From the NCBI RefSeq assembly GCF_001747105.1, contig NZ_MDGQ01000005.1, forward strand, positions 2,356,001 to 2,420,000: 64,000 nt of DNA. Direction: 5' to 3'. The translations under genes and the position numbers were made by a program. This DNA comes from Roseivirga misakiensis. Its GTDB lineage: Bacteria; Bacteroidota; Bacteroidia; Cytophagales; Cyclobacteriaceae. The notes under the pieces are model-generated. The model had not been told where the DNA came from, did no database searches, and was given only the letters and a program-made list of their open reading frames with translations. Of the stretch, positions 45,873 through 53,905 are shown in pieces (the first letter of the stretch is position 1; every line of letters starts with the position of its first letter).

Positions 45873-47027
45873 ATGGCAAAAATTCTGATTATCGACGACG
45901 AACAAAGTATAAGAAGTACCCTAAGAGAAATTCTAGAGTATGAAAAGTATACAATCGACGAAGCTAAAGATGGTCAAGAAGGCCTAGATAAGTTGATCGC
46001 CAATAAGTACGACATTGCCTTGTGCGATGTAAAAATGCCCAAAATGGACGGCATTGAATTATTGGAGCGCGTTCAGATGGCAGGCATAGACACTCAGTTT
46101 ATCATGATTTCAGCCCACGGCACCATTGAAACGGCAGTTGACGCAACGAAAATGGGAGCCTTCGATTTTGTACCAAAACCACCGGATTTAAATAGGCTTT
46201 TACTCACTGTAAAAAATGCCCTAGACAAGAGTTCACTGGTTACAGAAACTAAAACGCTAAAGAAAAAGCTTTCCAAGCGTTATGAAATGATCGGTGAATC
46301 TGAATCTCTCTCGGAAGTCAAAGAGATGATGGACAAAGTCGGCCCGACCGATGCCCGCGTTTTAATTACTGGTCCAAATGGTAGCGGAAAAGAGCTCGTT
46401 GCTCGAGGAATTCATGAACGAAGCAACCGATCTTCTGCCCCATTTATAGAGGTTAACTGTGCGGCTATTCCTGCAGAGCTTATCGAAAGTGAGCTTTTTG
46501 GTCATGAAAAAGGAGCTTTTACATCTGCTCACAAGCAGCGCATCGGGAAATTTGAACAGGCCAATGAAGGCACCTTATTCCTAGATGAAATTGGTGATAT
46601 GAGCCTTTCTGCTCAGGCTAAAGTACTCAGAGCCCTCCAAGAGCATAAAATTACTCGAGTAGGCGGTGATAAGGATATTAATGTAAATGTGCGCGTTCTG
46701 GCCGCAACAAATAAAGATTTGAGGCAGGAAATTGCCGATAGCAACTTCAGAGAGGATTTATACCATCGATTAAGTGTTATTGTGGTACAAGTACCCGCGC
46801 TGAAGGAGCGAAAGGAAGATATATCACTGCTCGTGGATAAATTCCTAGACGATATTGCTCATGAGTATGGGACCAAGAAAAAAGAAGTAACCGAAGACGG
46901 GATCGATGCACTAAAAGCCTACGATTGGTCAGGTAACATACGGGAATTGAGGAATGTCACCGAAAGGTTGGTGATCATGTGTGGAGAGCGTATTGGTGCC
47001 GATGATGTGAAAAAGTATTTGGTCTAA
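45873..47027 (+). CDS. Sigma-54 response regulator without DNA-binding domain
   Basis: A 384-residue NtrC-family regulator from the ATG at 45873; an upstream TTG lies at the end of the terminator and is unlikely. Receiver domain 1-118: Asp8/Asp9, phospho-acceptor Asp52, Ser80, Lys102. AAA+ domain about 140-370: Walker A GPNGSGKE at 167-174, GAFTSA at 214-219 in place of GAFTGA, Walker B TLFLDEIGD at about 234-242, and WSGNIRELRN. The protein ends 13 residues after the AAA+ domain, so the C-terminal Fis-type helix-turn-helix is missing. No kinase gene is adjacent; the NtrY-like kinase at 11.6-15.3 kb is a candidate partner. Confidence 0.9.
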   Translation: MAKILIIDDEQSIRSTLREILEYEKYTIDEAKDGQEGLDKLIANKYDIALCDVKMPKMDGIELLERVQMAGIDTQFIMISAHGTIETAVDATKMGAFDFVPKPPDLNRLLLTVKNALDKSSLVTETKTLKKKLSKRYEMIGESESLSEVKEMMDKVGPTDARVLITGPNGSGKELVARGIHERSNRSSAPFIEVNCAAIPAELIESELFGHEKGAFTSAHKQRIGKFEQANEGTLFLDEIGDMSLSAQAKVLRALQEHKITRVGGDKDINVNVRVLAATNKDLRQEIADSNFREDLYHRLSVIVVQVPALKERKEDISLLVDKFLDDIAHEYGTKKKEVTEDGIDALKAYDWSGNIRELRNVTERLVIMCGERIGADDVKKYLV

Positions 47028-47029
47028 TT

Positions 47030-47167
47030 TTAGAATTGACCTTCCTTTTTCTCTTTCTTCTCCTCTTTATCAACTTTTGCATAAGCAGAACATACTTTTT
47101 GGGCACATGAGGTGACTCCCAAAAAGGCGATTGCCATGACTATTATTAAGATTTTCTTCTTATTCAT
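47030..47167 (-). CDS. 45-residue lipoprotein
   Basis: A short gene with a lipoprotein signal: MNKKK, hydrophobic core ILIIVMAIAFLG, lipobox VTSC (Cys21). The mature part is AQKVCSAYAKVDKEEKKEK and a short end, with one further Cys. It has an ATG start, a TAA stop two bases from the regulator stop on the other strand, and a -7-type promoter motif 17 bases upstream, all supporting a real gene. Small C-x-K-V-C lipoproteins of this kind occur in other Bacteroidota as far as I recall; function unknown. Confidence 0.7.
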   Translation of the reverse strand: MNKKKILIIVMAIAFLGVTSCAQKVCSAYAKVDKEEKKEKKEGQF

Positions 47168-47183
47168 ATGAGTAGTTGTAGGG

Positions 47184-47191
47184 CAAAGTTA
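47184..47191 (-). promoter_or_regulatory. Possible -7 element for the 45-residue lipoprotein
   Basis: TAACTTTG on the minus strand matches TAnnTTTG. A TTG lies 15 bases upstream, slightly closer than usual. The leader would be about 11 bases. Confidence 0.35.
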
Positions 47192-47263
47192 GAAATTAAG
47201 TAATAACAAGGAAGCGCTTAGCGCCTTATTCTTAACATCCAACGCCCCAGAATGTTGTTTATT

Positions 47264-48253
47264 TTAAAATAGCATAAGGTTACAACCGCGCATTTCCGAA
47301 TTATCAATCCTACCATTTATCTCAAATGATCCATTGGCATGTACTAGGCCTAAGTCTTTGGTTTCAATAAAAGAACAAGTCATGATGTTAGCCAGATCAA
47401 TGATGTTAACACCACCATTTTTATGATGTATTGGGTAGTCTAATGGGTCATTTAAATCTCGAATTAAGACTTTCATAGTTGGTGCCGGCCAAAAGATTCC
47501 ATTTCCTTTAGAATATCCTTGAGAGAATAGCTCGGTCATGCCGTATTCAGAATGGATAGCGTGAGTACCAAATGCCGAATTTAAAATTCGATGGACATCA
47601 GTTCTCACTTGCTCTTCTCTTCTCCCCTTCATTCCTCCCGTTTCCATAATAATTAATTCGGGGAAATTAATTGGATGAGACACTGCAAAATCTAATAAGG
47701 CAAACGTAACGCCCCAGAGGATTGTCTTTTTACCCTTTTCTCTTTGCTTAAGAAGCTGTTTTTGAAGCTGGTCAAATTCATTTAAAAAGAATCCCGAATC
47801 CGGATCCTCGGTTTTTTCTATGAAATAGTTAACCATTGAAACTAAGCCAGAGTTGCCTCTTTCTAAGTATGACGGAAGTAAAGCGAGAATAGTGTAATCT
47901 GAAATATCACCATAGCGATGTTCGAATGTCTGCAGACATCCTTTTAGATAAAGTTGCTCGGCGTGAACATGGTGCTTACTGGTCTGCTGGCCTGATGTTC
48001 CGCTACTTTCAAAAACCAATTCACTGTTCCATTCGGCAGATTTTACGTTATGGTCTTTGAAAAATTGGATCGGTAAAAAAGGAACTTCGGACATACCCGT
48101 TATGGATCGAGGTTCCTTTCCCAAGTAATTAGAGTATTGACGGTAAATCTGATTGTGCTGATACTGGAAGTTGAAAATATCAATTGCCAATTCTTCAAAT
48201 GTCGAAGAGTTGACAGAAAATATTCTTTGTGTTAAACTATTAATAACCGCCAT
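47264..48253 (-). CDS. LuxE/acyl-protein synthetase-like protein
   Basis: A 329-residue protein of the LuxE/PaaK (ANL adenylate-forming) group. The phosphate loop is ESSGTSGQQTSKH and the adenine-binding motif is YGMTELFSQGY; an ETGGMKGRR segment precedes it. LuxE activates fatty acids as acyl-AMP and transfers them to its own Cys. Here no luxC or luxD partners are present, so this is not bioluminescence; Bacteroidota commonly carry an orphan copy. Substrate unknown. Monocistronic. Confidence 0.78.
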   Translation of the reverse strand: MAVINSLTQRIFSVNSSTFEELAIDIFNFQYQHNQIYRQYSNYLGKEPRSITGMSEVPFLPIQFFKDHNVKSAEWNSELVFESSGTSGQQTSKHHVHAEQLYLKGCLQTFEHRYGDISDYTILALLPSYLERGNSGLVSMVNYFIEKTEDPDSGFFLNEFDQLQKQLLKQREKGKKTILWGVTFALLDFAVSHPINFPELIIMETGGMKGRREEQVRTDVHRILNSAFGTHAIHSEYGMTELFSQGYSKGNGIFWPAPTMKVLIRDLNDPLDYPIHHKNGGVNIIDLANIMTCSFIETKDLGLVHANGSFEINGRIDNSEMRGCNLMLF

Positions 48254-48321
48254 CCGTTATTTAATCGAGCTAAATACTTAAGGCAAATATTGCTATTATT
48301 GTACTCTTATAAATGCTTTGC

Positions 48322-49098
48322 ATGAGAATTCGGCACTATTCTAAACAACTTCTTGCACTAGCCACACTAGTGATCTGCATTTCGAGCTGTAACAGGCCGC
48401 CAGATTTGCCGGATACACCGACTATTAGTTTCGAGGATTTGACTTTTGAAACTAGAAACGAAGGCGATCCACTTTTCGAAGAAACTGTATTAAGCTTGTC
48501 ATTCAACGTAGAGGACGGCAATGGTGATTTAGGCCTAGATGGAACCGATGGTAGTACCGTAGGCTCTCTTCAATATCAGCCATTTACCCTCGTATCTGAT
48601 GGAGCTGGAGGATTTATAGAATTTGGTGATCGGCCAACAGACCCAATATTTACATGTTTGGATTACGTTATTGAAGATCGAGAAAATTTAGACTTAAATG
48701 GTGATGAGGACTTCTTAGACACCTTGTTGATCAATTTTAATGAGAACCAATTCAATATAGAAGTTGATTTCTTTGTGAAGAGAAACGGAACTTTCGAAGA
48801 ATTGGAAATGCGAGCTCAACCTAGAGGTAGTGCTAATGAATCGACTTTTTGTGGTATTTCATTCGATGGAAGATTCCCTTGCCTTTCAAGTGAAGAAAAC
48901 CCATGCAACTTCATTCGTGACAACGATCGGCCAATCGAAGGTGTGATCACCTACGAGATGAATTCCGGCTTATTTTTACCGATTTTTAGAACGGATACTT
49001 TAATGCTTGAATTCAAAATTAGAGATAGAGCCTTAAACGAAAGTAATACTGCACAGTCTCCAGAGTTCACACTACAGAGCATTTCCATAGATAACTAA
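48322..49098 (+). CDS. Predicted lipoprotein, Asp-rich, unknown function
   Basis: A 258-residue lipoprotein from the ATG at 48322 (another ATG at 48313 adds three residues). The lipobox ends at Cys23 (CISSC). The mature part has Asp/Gly-rich segments resembling calcium-binding turns (VEDGNGDLGLDGTDGST and LDLNGDEDFLDT) and two Cys-containing loops near residues 175-200. The end IRDRALNESNTAQSPEFTL is typical of immunoglobulin-like Bacteroidota lipoproteins. No enzymatic motif. Convergent with the E1 gene. Confidence 0.7.
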   Translation: MRIRHYSKQLLALATLVICISSCNRPPDLPDTPTISFEDLTFETRNEGDPLFEETVLSLSFNVEDGNGDLGLDGTDGSTVGSLQYQPFTLVSDGAGGFIEFGDRPTDPIFTCLDYVIEDRENLDLNGDEDFLDTLLINFNENQFNIEVDFFVKRNGTFEELEMRAQPRGSANESTFCGISFDGRFPCLSSEENPCNFIRDNDRPIEGVITYEMNSGLFLPIFRTDTLMLEFKIRDRALNESNTAQSPEFTLQSISIDN

Positions 49099-49144
49099 GA
49101 AAAACCTTTAGGTCTTCTTACCTCTCCCCTTACCAGACTAGTTT

Positions 49145-51550
49145 TTAGTAAAGTGCCGGAAACCTATTAGGTTCAGCCTCATTCATTAAGCTATATACCT
49201 CGTCGAACACTGTATCGGCACTTGGTTTAGAAAAGTAATCTCCGTCCGAAGCATAAGCCGGTCTATGTTCCTTAGCCGAAATGGTTACGGGCTGCGAATC
49301 TAAATGGAAATAGGCATTTTGCTCCTCCACTACTTTCTGCATCATATAAGCTGAAGCTCCGCCTGGAACATCCTCATCAGCAAATACAACTCTATTCGTC
49401 TTTTTGATAGACTCTACAATTCGATGATCTACATCAAACGGCAATAGTGTCTGAACATCTATAACTTCTACAGACACACCTATTTCTTCCAACTCTTGTG
49501 CGGCCTGCATAACGATTCTACACATAGAACCATATGTTACTACAGTTACATCAGTACCTTCTCTTAGGACTTCAGGTCTACCCAATGGCACCGTAAATTC
49601 ACCAATGTTATCAGGGATTCTTTCTTTAAGTCGGTAACCATTCAAACACTCGATAATCAGTGCTGGGTCGTCAGACTTTAACATAGTATTGTAAAAACCA
49701 GCAGCTTGAGTCATATCACGTGGCACAAGCACATTAATTCCCCTAAGACTATTGAGAATCATACCAATAGGAGATCCAGAGTGCCATACACCTTCCAGCC
49801 TATGTCCTCTTGTTCTAATAATAAGTGGTGCTTTTTGGCCGCCAGCGGTTCGGTATTGTAGGGTTGCTAGGTCATCCGAAAGGGTTTGAATAGCGTACAG
49901 CAAATAATCCAAATATTGAATTTCGGTGATCGGTCTTAACCCTCTCAATGCCGCTCCTATTCCTTGACCAATAATGGTTGTTTCACGAATACCAGTATCT
50001 GTAACTCTTAACTCACCGTATTTTTCTTGTAATCCTGCAAATGCCTGATTTACGTCACCGATTTTACCAACATCCTCACCAATCGCAAAGACTCTCGGGT
50101 CTCTACTCATTGCTGCATCAAAGCAAGCCTGCAATACTTCTCTACCATCTACCAACGGTGATGCTTCTGAAAATTCGGCTTTTATTTCCTCAACTTTTAG
50201 AGAAGCATCTGCCGATTGGCTCATGACATGTGAGTTGAACCTCTCTTGATTTTTTATTTCTGCATGTTGGAACCATGCCAATAAAGAGGCTCTCGAAGCA
50301 GTCTCCTCAGTTCTAGTAATTCTAAGTACTTTTTTAACCGCTCTCAGCGTATCTAGCCGCATAGCGTTTAGTGTCTTCTTCAATTCAGATACTATCTGAA
50401 CAATGCTGCCTCCAAACTCACTTTCCTCACCAAGCGCTTCCATGATCTCCACTGCCTTATCTTGGTCAGCTTTTATATCTTGGATAAACGCCTGCCATGC
50501 ATTTTGCCTTGCTTGTTTAGCGGTTGCCTTGGCCTCAGTTTCCAAAGCTGTAATATCTTCTTCAGTGGCTAATTCATTGTCCAGAATCCACTGTCTGAAT
50601 TTCACGATACAATCGTGTTCTTTTTCCCAAGTCAACCGATCCTTAGACTTATATCTTTCATGAGAACCAGAAGTAGAGTGACCTTGCGGTTGTGTCATTT
50701 CCTGTACGTGAATCATCACAGGAATATGCTTCTCACGTGCTATTTTGCTCGCTTTTTCAAAGGTTGACAGCAAGCCTTCATAATCCCAACCACGGACTTT
50801 GAATATTTCGTAACCAGACTTGTCTTTGGTGCGCTGCATTCCTGAAAGGAAATCAGATATACTACCACCTGTCGTGTGGTATTCCTTCGGGACAGAAATT
50901 CCATAGTCATCATCCCAGACGGATAAAACCATTGGTACTTGTAGCACACCTGCAGCGTTCATGGACTCGAAAAAGTGGCCTTCCGAAGTAGATGCATTAC
51001 CAATTGTACCAAAAGCTACTTCATTTCCCTTAATGGAAAAGTCCGAGAAACCGTGTAAATCTTTATTTTCTCTGTAGAGCTTAGATGCATAAGCTAAGCC
51101 TACCAAACGCGGCATTTGTCCTGCTGTTGGCGATATATCGGCACTGGAATTCTTCATTGCCGTTTGCTGCTTCCAGTTACCTTGCTCATCTAAAAGGCGA
51201 TTGGCGAAGTGTCCATTCATAGACCTACCGCCAGAGGCTGGTTCTGCTTCCGTTGAAGTATGCGCGTAAAGTTGTGCAAAGTATTGTTGCAAGGTTAACC
51301 CGCCGATTGCCAACATAAACGTCTGATCACGATAATAGCCCGATCGAAAATCTCCGTTTTTAAACACTTTGGCCATGGCAATTTGAGCAAGCTCCTTACC
51401 GTCACCGAAAATGCCAAATTTGGCCTTTCCCATGAAAACCTCTTTCCTACCAATCAAACTGGCTTCCCTACTCTCGAATACTAAACGATAATCTTGGAGA
51501 ATTTCCTCACTAGCGACTTTTCGTCTGTTTATTGTCTTCGTCGTTTTCAC
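49145..51550 (-). CDS. Fused E1 alpha-beta 2-oxoacid dehydrogenase
   Basis: An 801-residue thiamine-diphosphate enzyme joining E1 alpha (about 20-390) and E1 beta (about 470-800), probably the branched-chain or related 2-oxoacid dehydrogenase E1. Alpha part: ASGGRSMNGHF and GTIGNASTSEGHFFES, then VWDDDYGIS. Beta part: VFAIGEDVGKIGDV, DTGIRETTIIGQGIG, FADEDVPGGASAYM. The canonical metal-binding GDG is GNA and the following NN is DD, apparently an Asp/Asn exchange. The start is GTG at 51550. No E2/E3 genes adjoin. A canonical promoter lies 51 bases upstream. Confidence 0.88.
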   Translation of the reverse strand: MKTTKTINRRKVASEEILQDYRLVFESREASLIGRKEVFMGKAKFGIFGDGKELAQIAMAKVFKNGDFRSGYYRDQTFMLAIGGLTLQQYFAQLYAHTSTEAEPASGGRSMNGHFANRLLDEQGNWKQQTAMKNSSADISPTAGQMPRLVGLAYASKLYRENKDLHGFSDFSIKGNEVAFGTIGNASTSEGHFFESMNAAGVLQVPMVLSVWDDDYGISVPKEYHTTGGSISDFLSGMQRTKDKSGYEIFKVRGWDYEGLLSTFEKASKIAREKHIPVMIHVQEMTQPQGHSTSGSHERYKSKDRLTWEKEHDCIVKFRQWILDNELATEEDITALETEAKATAKQARQNAWQAFIQDIKADQDKAVEIMEALGEESEFGGSIVQIVSELKKTLNAMRLDTLRAVKKVLRITRTEETASRASLLAWFQHAEIKNQERFNSHVMSQSADASLKVEEIKAEFSEASPLVDGREVLQACFDAAMSRDPRVFAIGEDVGKIGDVNQAFAGLQEKYGELRVTDTGIRETTIIGQGIGAALRGLRPITEIQYLDYLLYAIQTLSDDLATLQYRTAGGQKAPLIIRTRGHRLEGVWHSGSPIGMILNSLRGINVLVPRDMTQAAGFYNTMLKSDDPALIIECLNGYRLKERIPDNIGEFTVPLGRPEVLREGTDVTVVTYGSMCRIVMQAAQELEEIGVSVEVIDVQTLLPFDVDHRIVESIKKTNRVVFADEDVPGGASAYMMQKVVEEQNAYFHLDSQPVTISAKEHRPAYASDGDYFSKPSADTVFDEVYSLMNEAEPNRFPALY

Positions 51551-51600
51551 AGGCTATTAATTTGAATGAACAAATGTTGACTTTAGCAACAAAATGGATA

Positions 51601-51631
51601 CAAAAGTAAGCATAATTTGAAACAAATCAAA
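51601..51631 (-). promoter_or_regulatory. Promoter of the E1 gene (TTTG-N19-TAnnTTTG)
   Basis: On the minus strand TTTG (51628-51631) and TACTTTTG (51601-51608) are exactly 19 bases apart. The predicted start near 51594 gives a leader of about 44 bases, the same as at the act promoter. Confidence 0.7.
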
Positions 51632-51859
51632 TTTGGTATTTGAACTAAATATTGACCGTTCGTAAAATTTTATTCTGTCTGGCCTAGAAATAATAAATCT
51701 TAAATTCGTTTTTACCATTTTTAAAGAATTATATTTTCCGACATATTTATTGTATAGAACATAATTTTTCGTTTTGTCCTTTAGGGCATATATCCTTTCG
51801 AATACTGTCACCTATTCGCTTTTTTAATTCAATAGCAATCGTTTGTATGATCCACTTGT
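51632..51859. other. AT-rich divergent spacer between the E1 and ald genes
   Basis: With the flanking promoter elements this makes a 346-base gene-free stretch (51551-51896). It is very AT-rich. A frame of 84 codons on the minus strand crosses it and the E1 promoter but has no family resemblance and poor composition, so I regard it as chance. No repeats or RNA structures stand out. Confidence 0.5.
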
Positions 51860-51867
51860 TATATTTG
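51860..51867 (+). promoter_or_regulatory. Possible -7 promoter element of ald
   Basis: TATATTTG fits TAnnTTTG, 29 bases before the ald ATG. A TTTG lies upstream at 51842-51845, but the spacing of 14 bases is short. Confidence 0.45.
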
Positions 51868-51896
51868 CCTCACAAAAATTTAAACGTCTATTTATC

Positions 51897-53012
51897 ATGA
51901 TCATTGGCGTACCCAAGGAAATTAAAAACAATGAAAACAGAGTAGCTGCTACACCATCTGGCGTAGCTGAGCTTACAAAAAGAGGTCACACTGTTTATGT
52001 TCAATCTACAGCTGGAGTAGGAAGTGGTTTCTCAGATGAGGACTACGTGACTGCTGGTGCAAGCATTCTTCCAACAATTGAAGAAACTTACGCGATCGCT
52101 GAAATGATCATGAAAGTGAAAGAGCCTATCGAACCGGAGTACAAGCTCATTAAAGAAGACCAACTTCTTTTTACATACTTCCACTTTGCCTCATATGAGC
52201 CATTAACTAAGGCTATGATTGAAAATAAGTCAGTATGTCTTGCTTATGAAACAGTCGAAAAAGCTGACAGAAGCCTCCCACTACTTGTTCCTATGTCTGA
52301 AGTAGCTGGTAGAATGGCCACACAGAAAGGCGCTAATTACCTAGAGAAGCCTTTGGGTGGTATGGGTAAATTACTCGGTGGTGTTCCAGGAGTTTTACCT
52401 GCAAATGTTCTTGTACTTGGTGGTGGTATTGTTGGTACACAAGCCGCTAAGATGGCAGCTGGACTTGGTGCCAATGTTACTATTATGGACATTAGCCTCA
52501 ACCGTTTGAGAGAACTTGATGATATCATGCCTGCCAACGTAAACACTATGATGTCGAATGGCTACAACATTAAAGCTATGATTAAGGATTCAGACTTAAT
52601 TATTGGAGCTGTGTTGATTCCAGGAGCAAAAGCACCTCACTTGATCACCAGAGACATGTTAAAAGACATGAAACCAGGTACTGTACTTGTAGACGTAGCT
52701 GTAGATCAGGGCGGATGTATTGAGACTTGTAAGCCAACTACTCATGCAGAACCTACTTTCGTAATCGACGACGTATTACACTATTGCGTTGCCAATATGC
52801 CAGGTGCTGTACCTTACACATCCACACTTGCTTTAACCAACGCAACGTTACCTTACGCTATTGATTTAGCCAACAAAGGCTGGGAAAAAGCCTGCAAGGA
52901 AAGTAAAGAACTTGCGATGGGTCTGAACGTCATCAAAGGCGATGTGGTCTACGAAGCAGTAGCTGAAGCATTTGACTTACCTTATGTACCGGTAGAAAAG
53001 TATTTAGATTAA
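51897..53012 (+). CDS. ald: Alanine dehydrogenase
   Basis: NAD-dependent L-alanine dehydrogenase, 371 residues, the normal family length. The ATG at 51897 gives the classical start MIIGVPKEIKNNENRVA; the frame extends upstream but that part is not coding. TYFHFAS holds the catalytic His, KVKEP the Lys of the pyruvate site, and VLGGGIVGTQAAKMAAGLGA the NAD-binding loop; VDVAVDQGGC and the catalytic Asp are present. It links alanine and pyruvate pools. Ended by a strong terminator. Confidence 0.95.
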   Translation: MIIGVPKEIKNNENRVAATPSGVAELTKRGHTVYVQSTAGVGSGFSDEDYVTAGASILPTIEETYAIAEMIMKVKEPIEPEYKLIKEDQLLFTYFHFASYEPLTKAMIENKSVCLAYETVEKADRSLPLLVPMSEVAGRMATQKGANYLEKPLGGMGKLLGGVPGVLPANVLVLGGGIVGTQAAKMAAGLGANVTIMDISLNRLRELDDIMPANVNTMMSNGYNIKAMIKDSDLIIGAVLIPGAKAPHLITRDMLKDMKPGTVLVDVAVDQGGCIETCKPTTHAEPTFVIDDVLHYCVANMPGAVPYTSTLALTNATLPYAIDLANKGWEKACKESKELAMGLNVIKGDVVYEAVAEAFDLPYVPVEKYLD

Positions 53013-53032
53013 TATCTTAAAACGCTATACTT

Positions 53033-53066
53033 AAAGGAATCTCTGAATTCAGAGATTCCTTTTTTT
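53033..53066 (+). terminator. Terminator of ald
   Basis: AAAGGAATCTCTG and CAGAGATTCCTTT form a 13-pair stem with an AATT loop (EcoRI-like centre), followed by more T. The next gene starts 26 bases on. Confidence 0.88.
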
Positions 53067-53092
53067 GTATATTTTTGGGCAACGAAAGCATC

Positions 53093-53905
53093 ATGAGCGG
53101 AACAGCGTTAGTTACAGGAGCAGCAGGCGGAATTGGCCTTGAATTTTGTAGACTTCTTGGTCAGAAAGGCTACGACCTTTTAATGGTTGACTTAAATGAA
53201 CAAGGACTAACGGATGCAAAAGGCTCTTTAAATGAGGAATTTGATATTGAGATTCGAACGCTCTCACAAGACTTGTCAAGCGAAGATGCAGCTGATCAAA
53301 TTGTAAACTTTGTAAAAGCGGAAAGCCTACATATCGATTTGCTTTTCAATAATGCTGGTTTCGGGAACTTCGGTTACTTCACCGAAAGCAGTTGGGAGAA
53401 AGATCGTGCCATGTTACAAGTTCATATGGTAACGACTACGCATCTAACGAAGCTTTTACTACCAGCCATGGTTGCTAATGGGAAAGGCTATATTTTGAAC
53501 AACGCGTCTGTAGCTGCTTTTGTACCAGGTCCTTTAATGTCCACCTATCATGCGTCAAAATCCTACCTCTTAAATTTCACTCAAGCGCTAGCTAATGAAA
53601 TAAAAGGTTCTGGTGTAAATGCCACGGTACTCTGTCCTGGCATGACAAAGACTAATTTTGCCAAAGCTAATGGCAATGATGACCCGAACATCAAGTTCAA
53701 CATCATGGATAGCGACTATGTGGCTGAATATGCTTTTAATGCACTCATGAAGGGTAAGGTAGTGGCCATTCCAGGCTTTTGGAACCAACTCAGTGCTTTT
53801 ATCCCTCGATTGCTAAGCAGAAATAGAGTTGCTAACATGGTCGGCAACATTCAGCGTAAAAACCACGCAAAACGGGCTGATCAAAAAGCGATTAAGACGG
53901 CTTAG
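53093..53905 (+). CDS. Short-chain dehydrogenase/reductase (DltE-like)
   Basis: A 270-residue SDR starting at the ATG at 53093; a TTG at 53075 lies in the region just behind the terminator and is not needed. NAD(P) loop TGAAGGIG at 8-15, NNAG at 86-89, Ser139, Tyr152/Lys156 (YHASK) all intact. The C-terminal part has a hydrophobic helix with RLLSRNRVANMVGNIQ. The whole resembles the DltE-like membrane-associated SDRs. Substrate unknown. Its 3' end overlaps the alkB-like gene on the other strand by 14 bases. Confidence 0.85.
   Translation: MSGTALVTGAAGGIGLEFCRLLGQKGYDLLMVDLNEQGLTDAKGSLNEEFDIEIRTLSQDLSSEDAADQIVNFVKAESLHIDLLFNNAGFGNFGYFTESSWEKDRAMLQVHMVTTTHLTKLLLPAMVANGKGYILNNASVAAFVPGPLMSTYHASKSYLLNFTQALANEIKGSGVNATVLCPGMTKTNFAKANGNDDPNIKFNIMDSDYVAEYAFNALMKGKVVAIPGFWNQLSAFIPRLLSRNRVANMVGNIQRKNHAKRADQKAIKTA

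Noticed and set aside
47264-48253. Bioluminescence (lux) locus
   Set aside because: Only a LuxE-like gene occurs; luciferase, luxC and luxD are absent.
51557-51811. 84-codon minus-strand frame between the E1 and ald genes
   Set aside because: It overlaps the well-matched E1 promoter, has no recognisable motif and a composition expected of AT-rich spacer.
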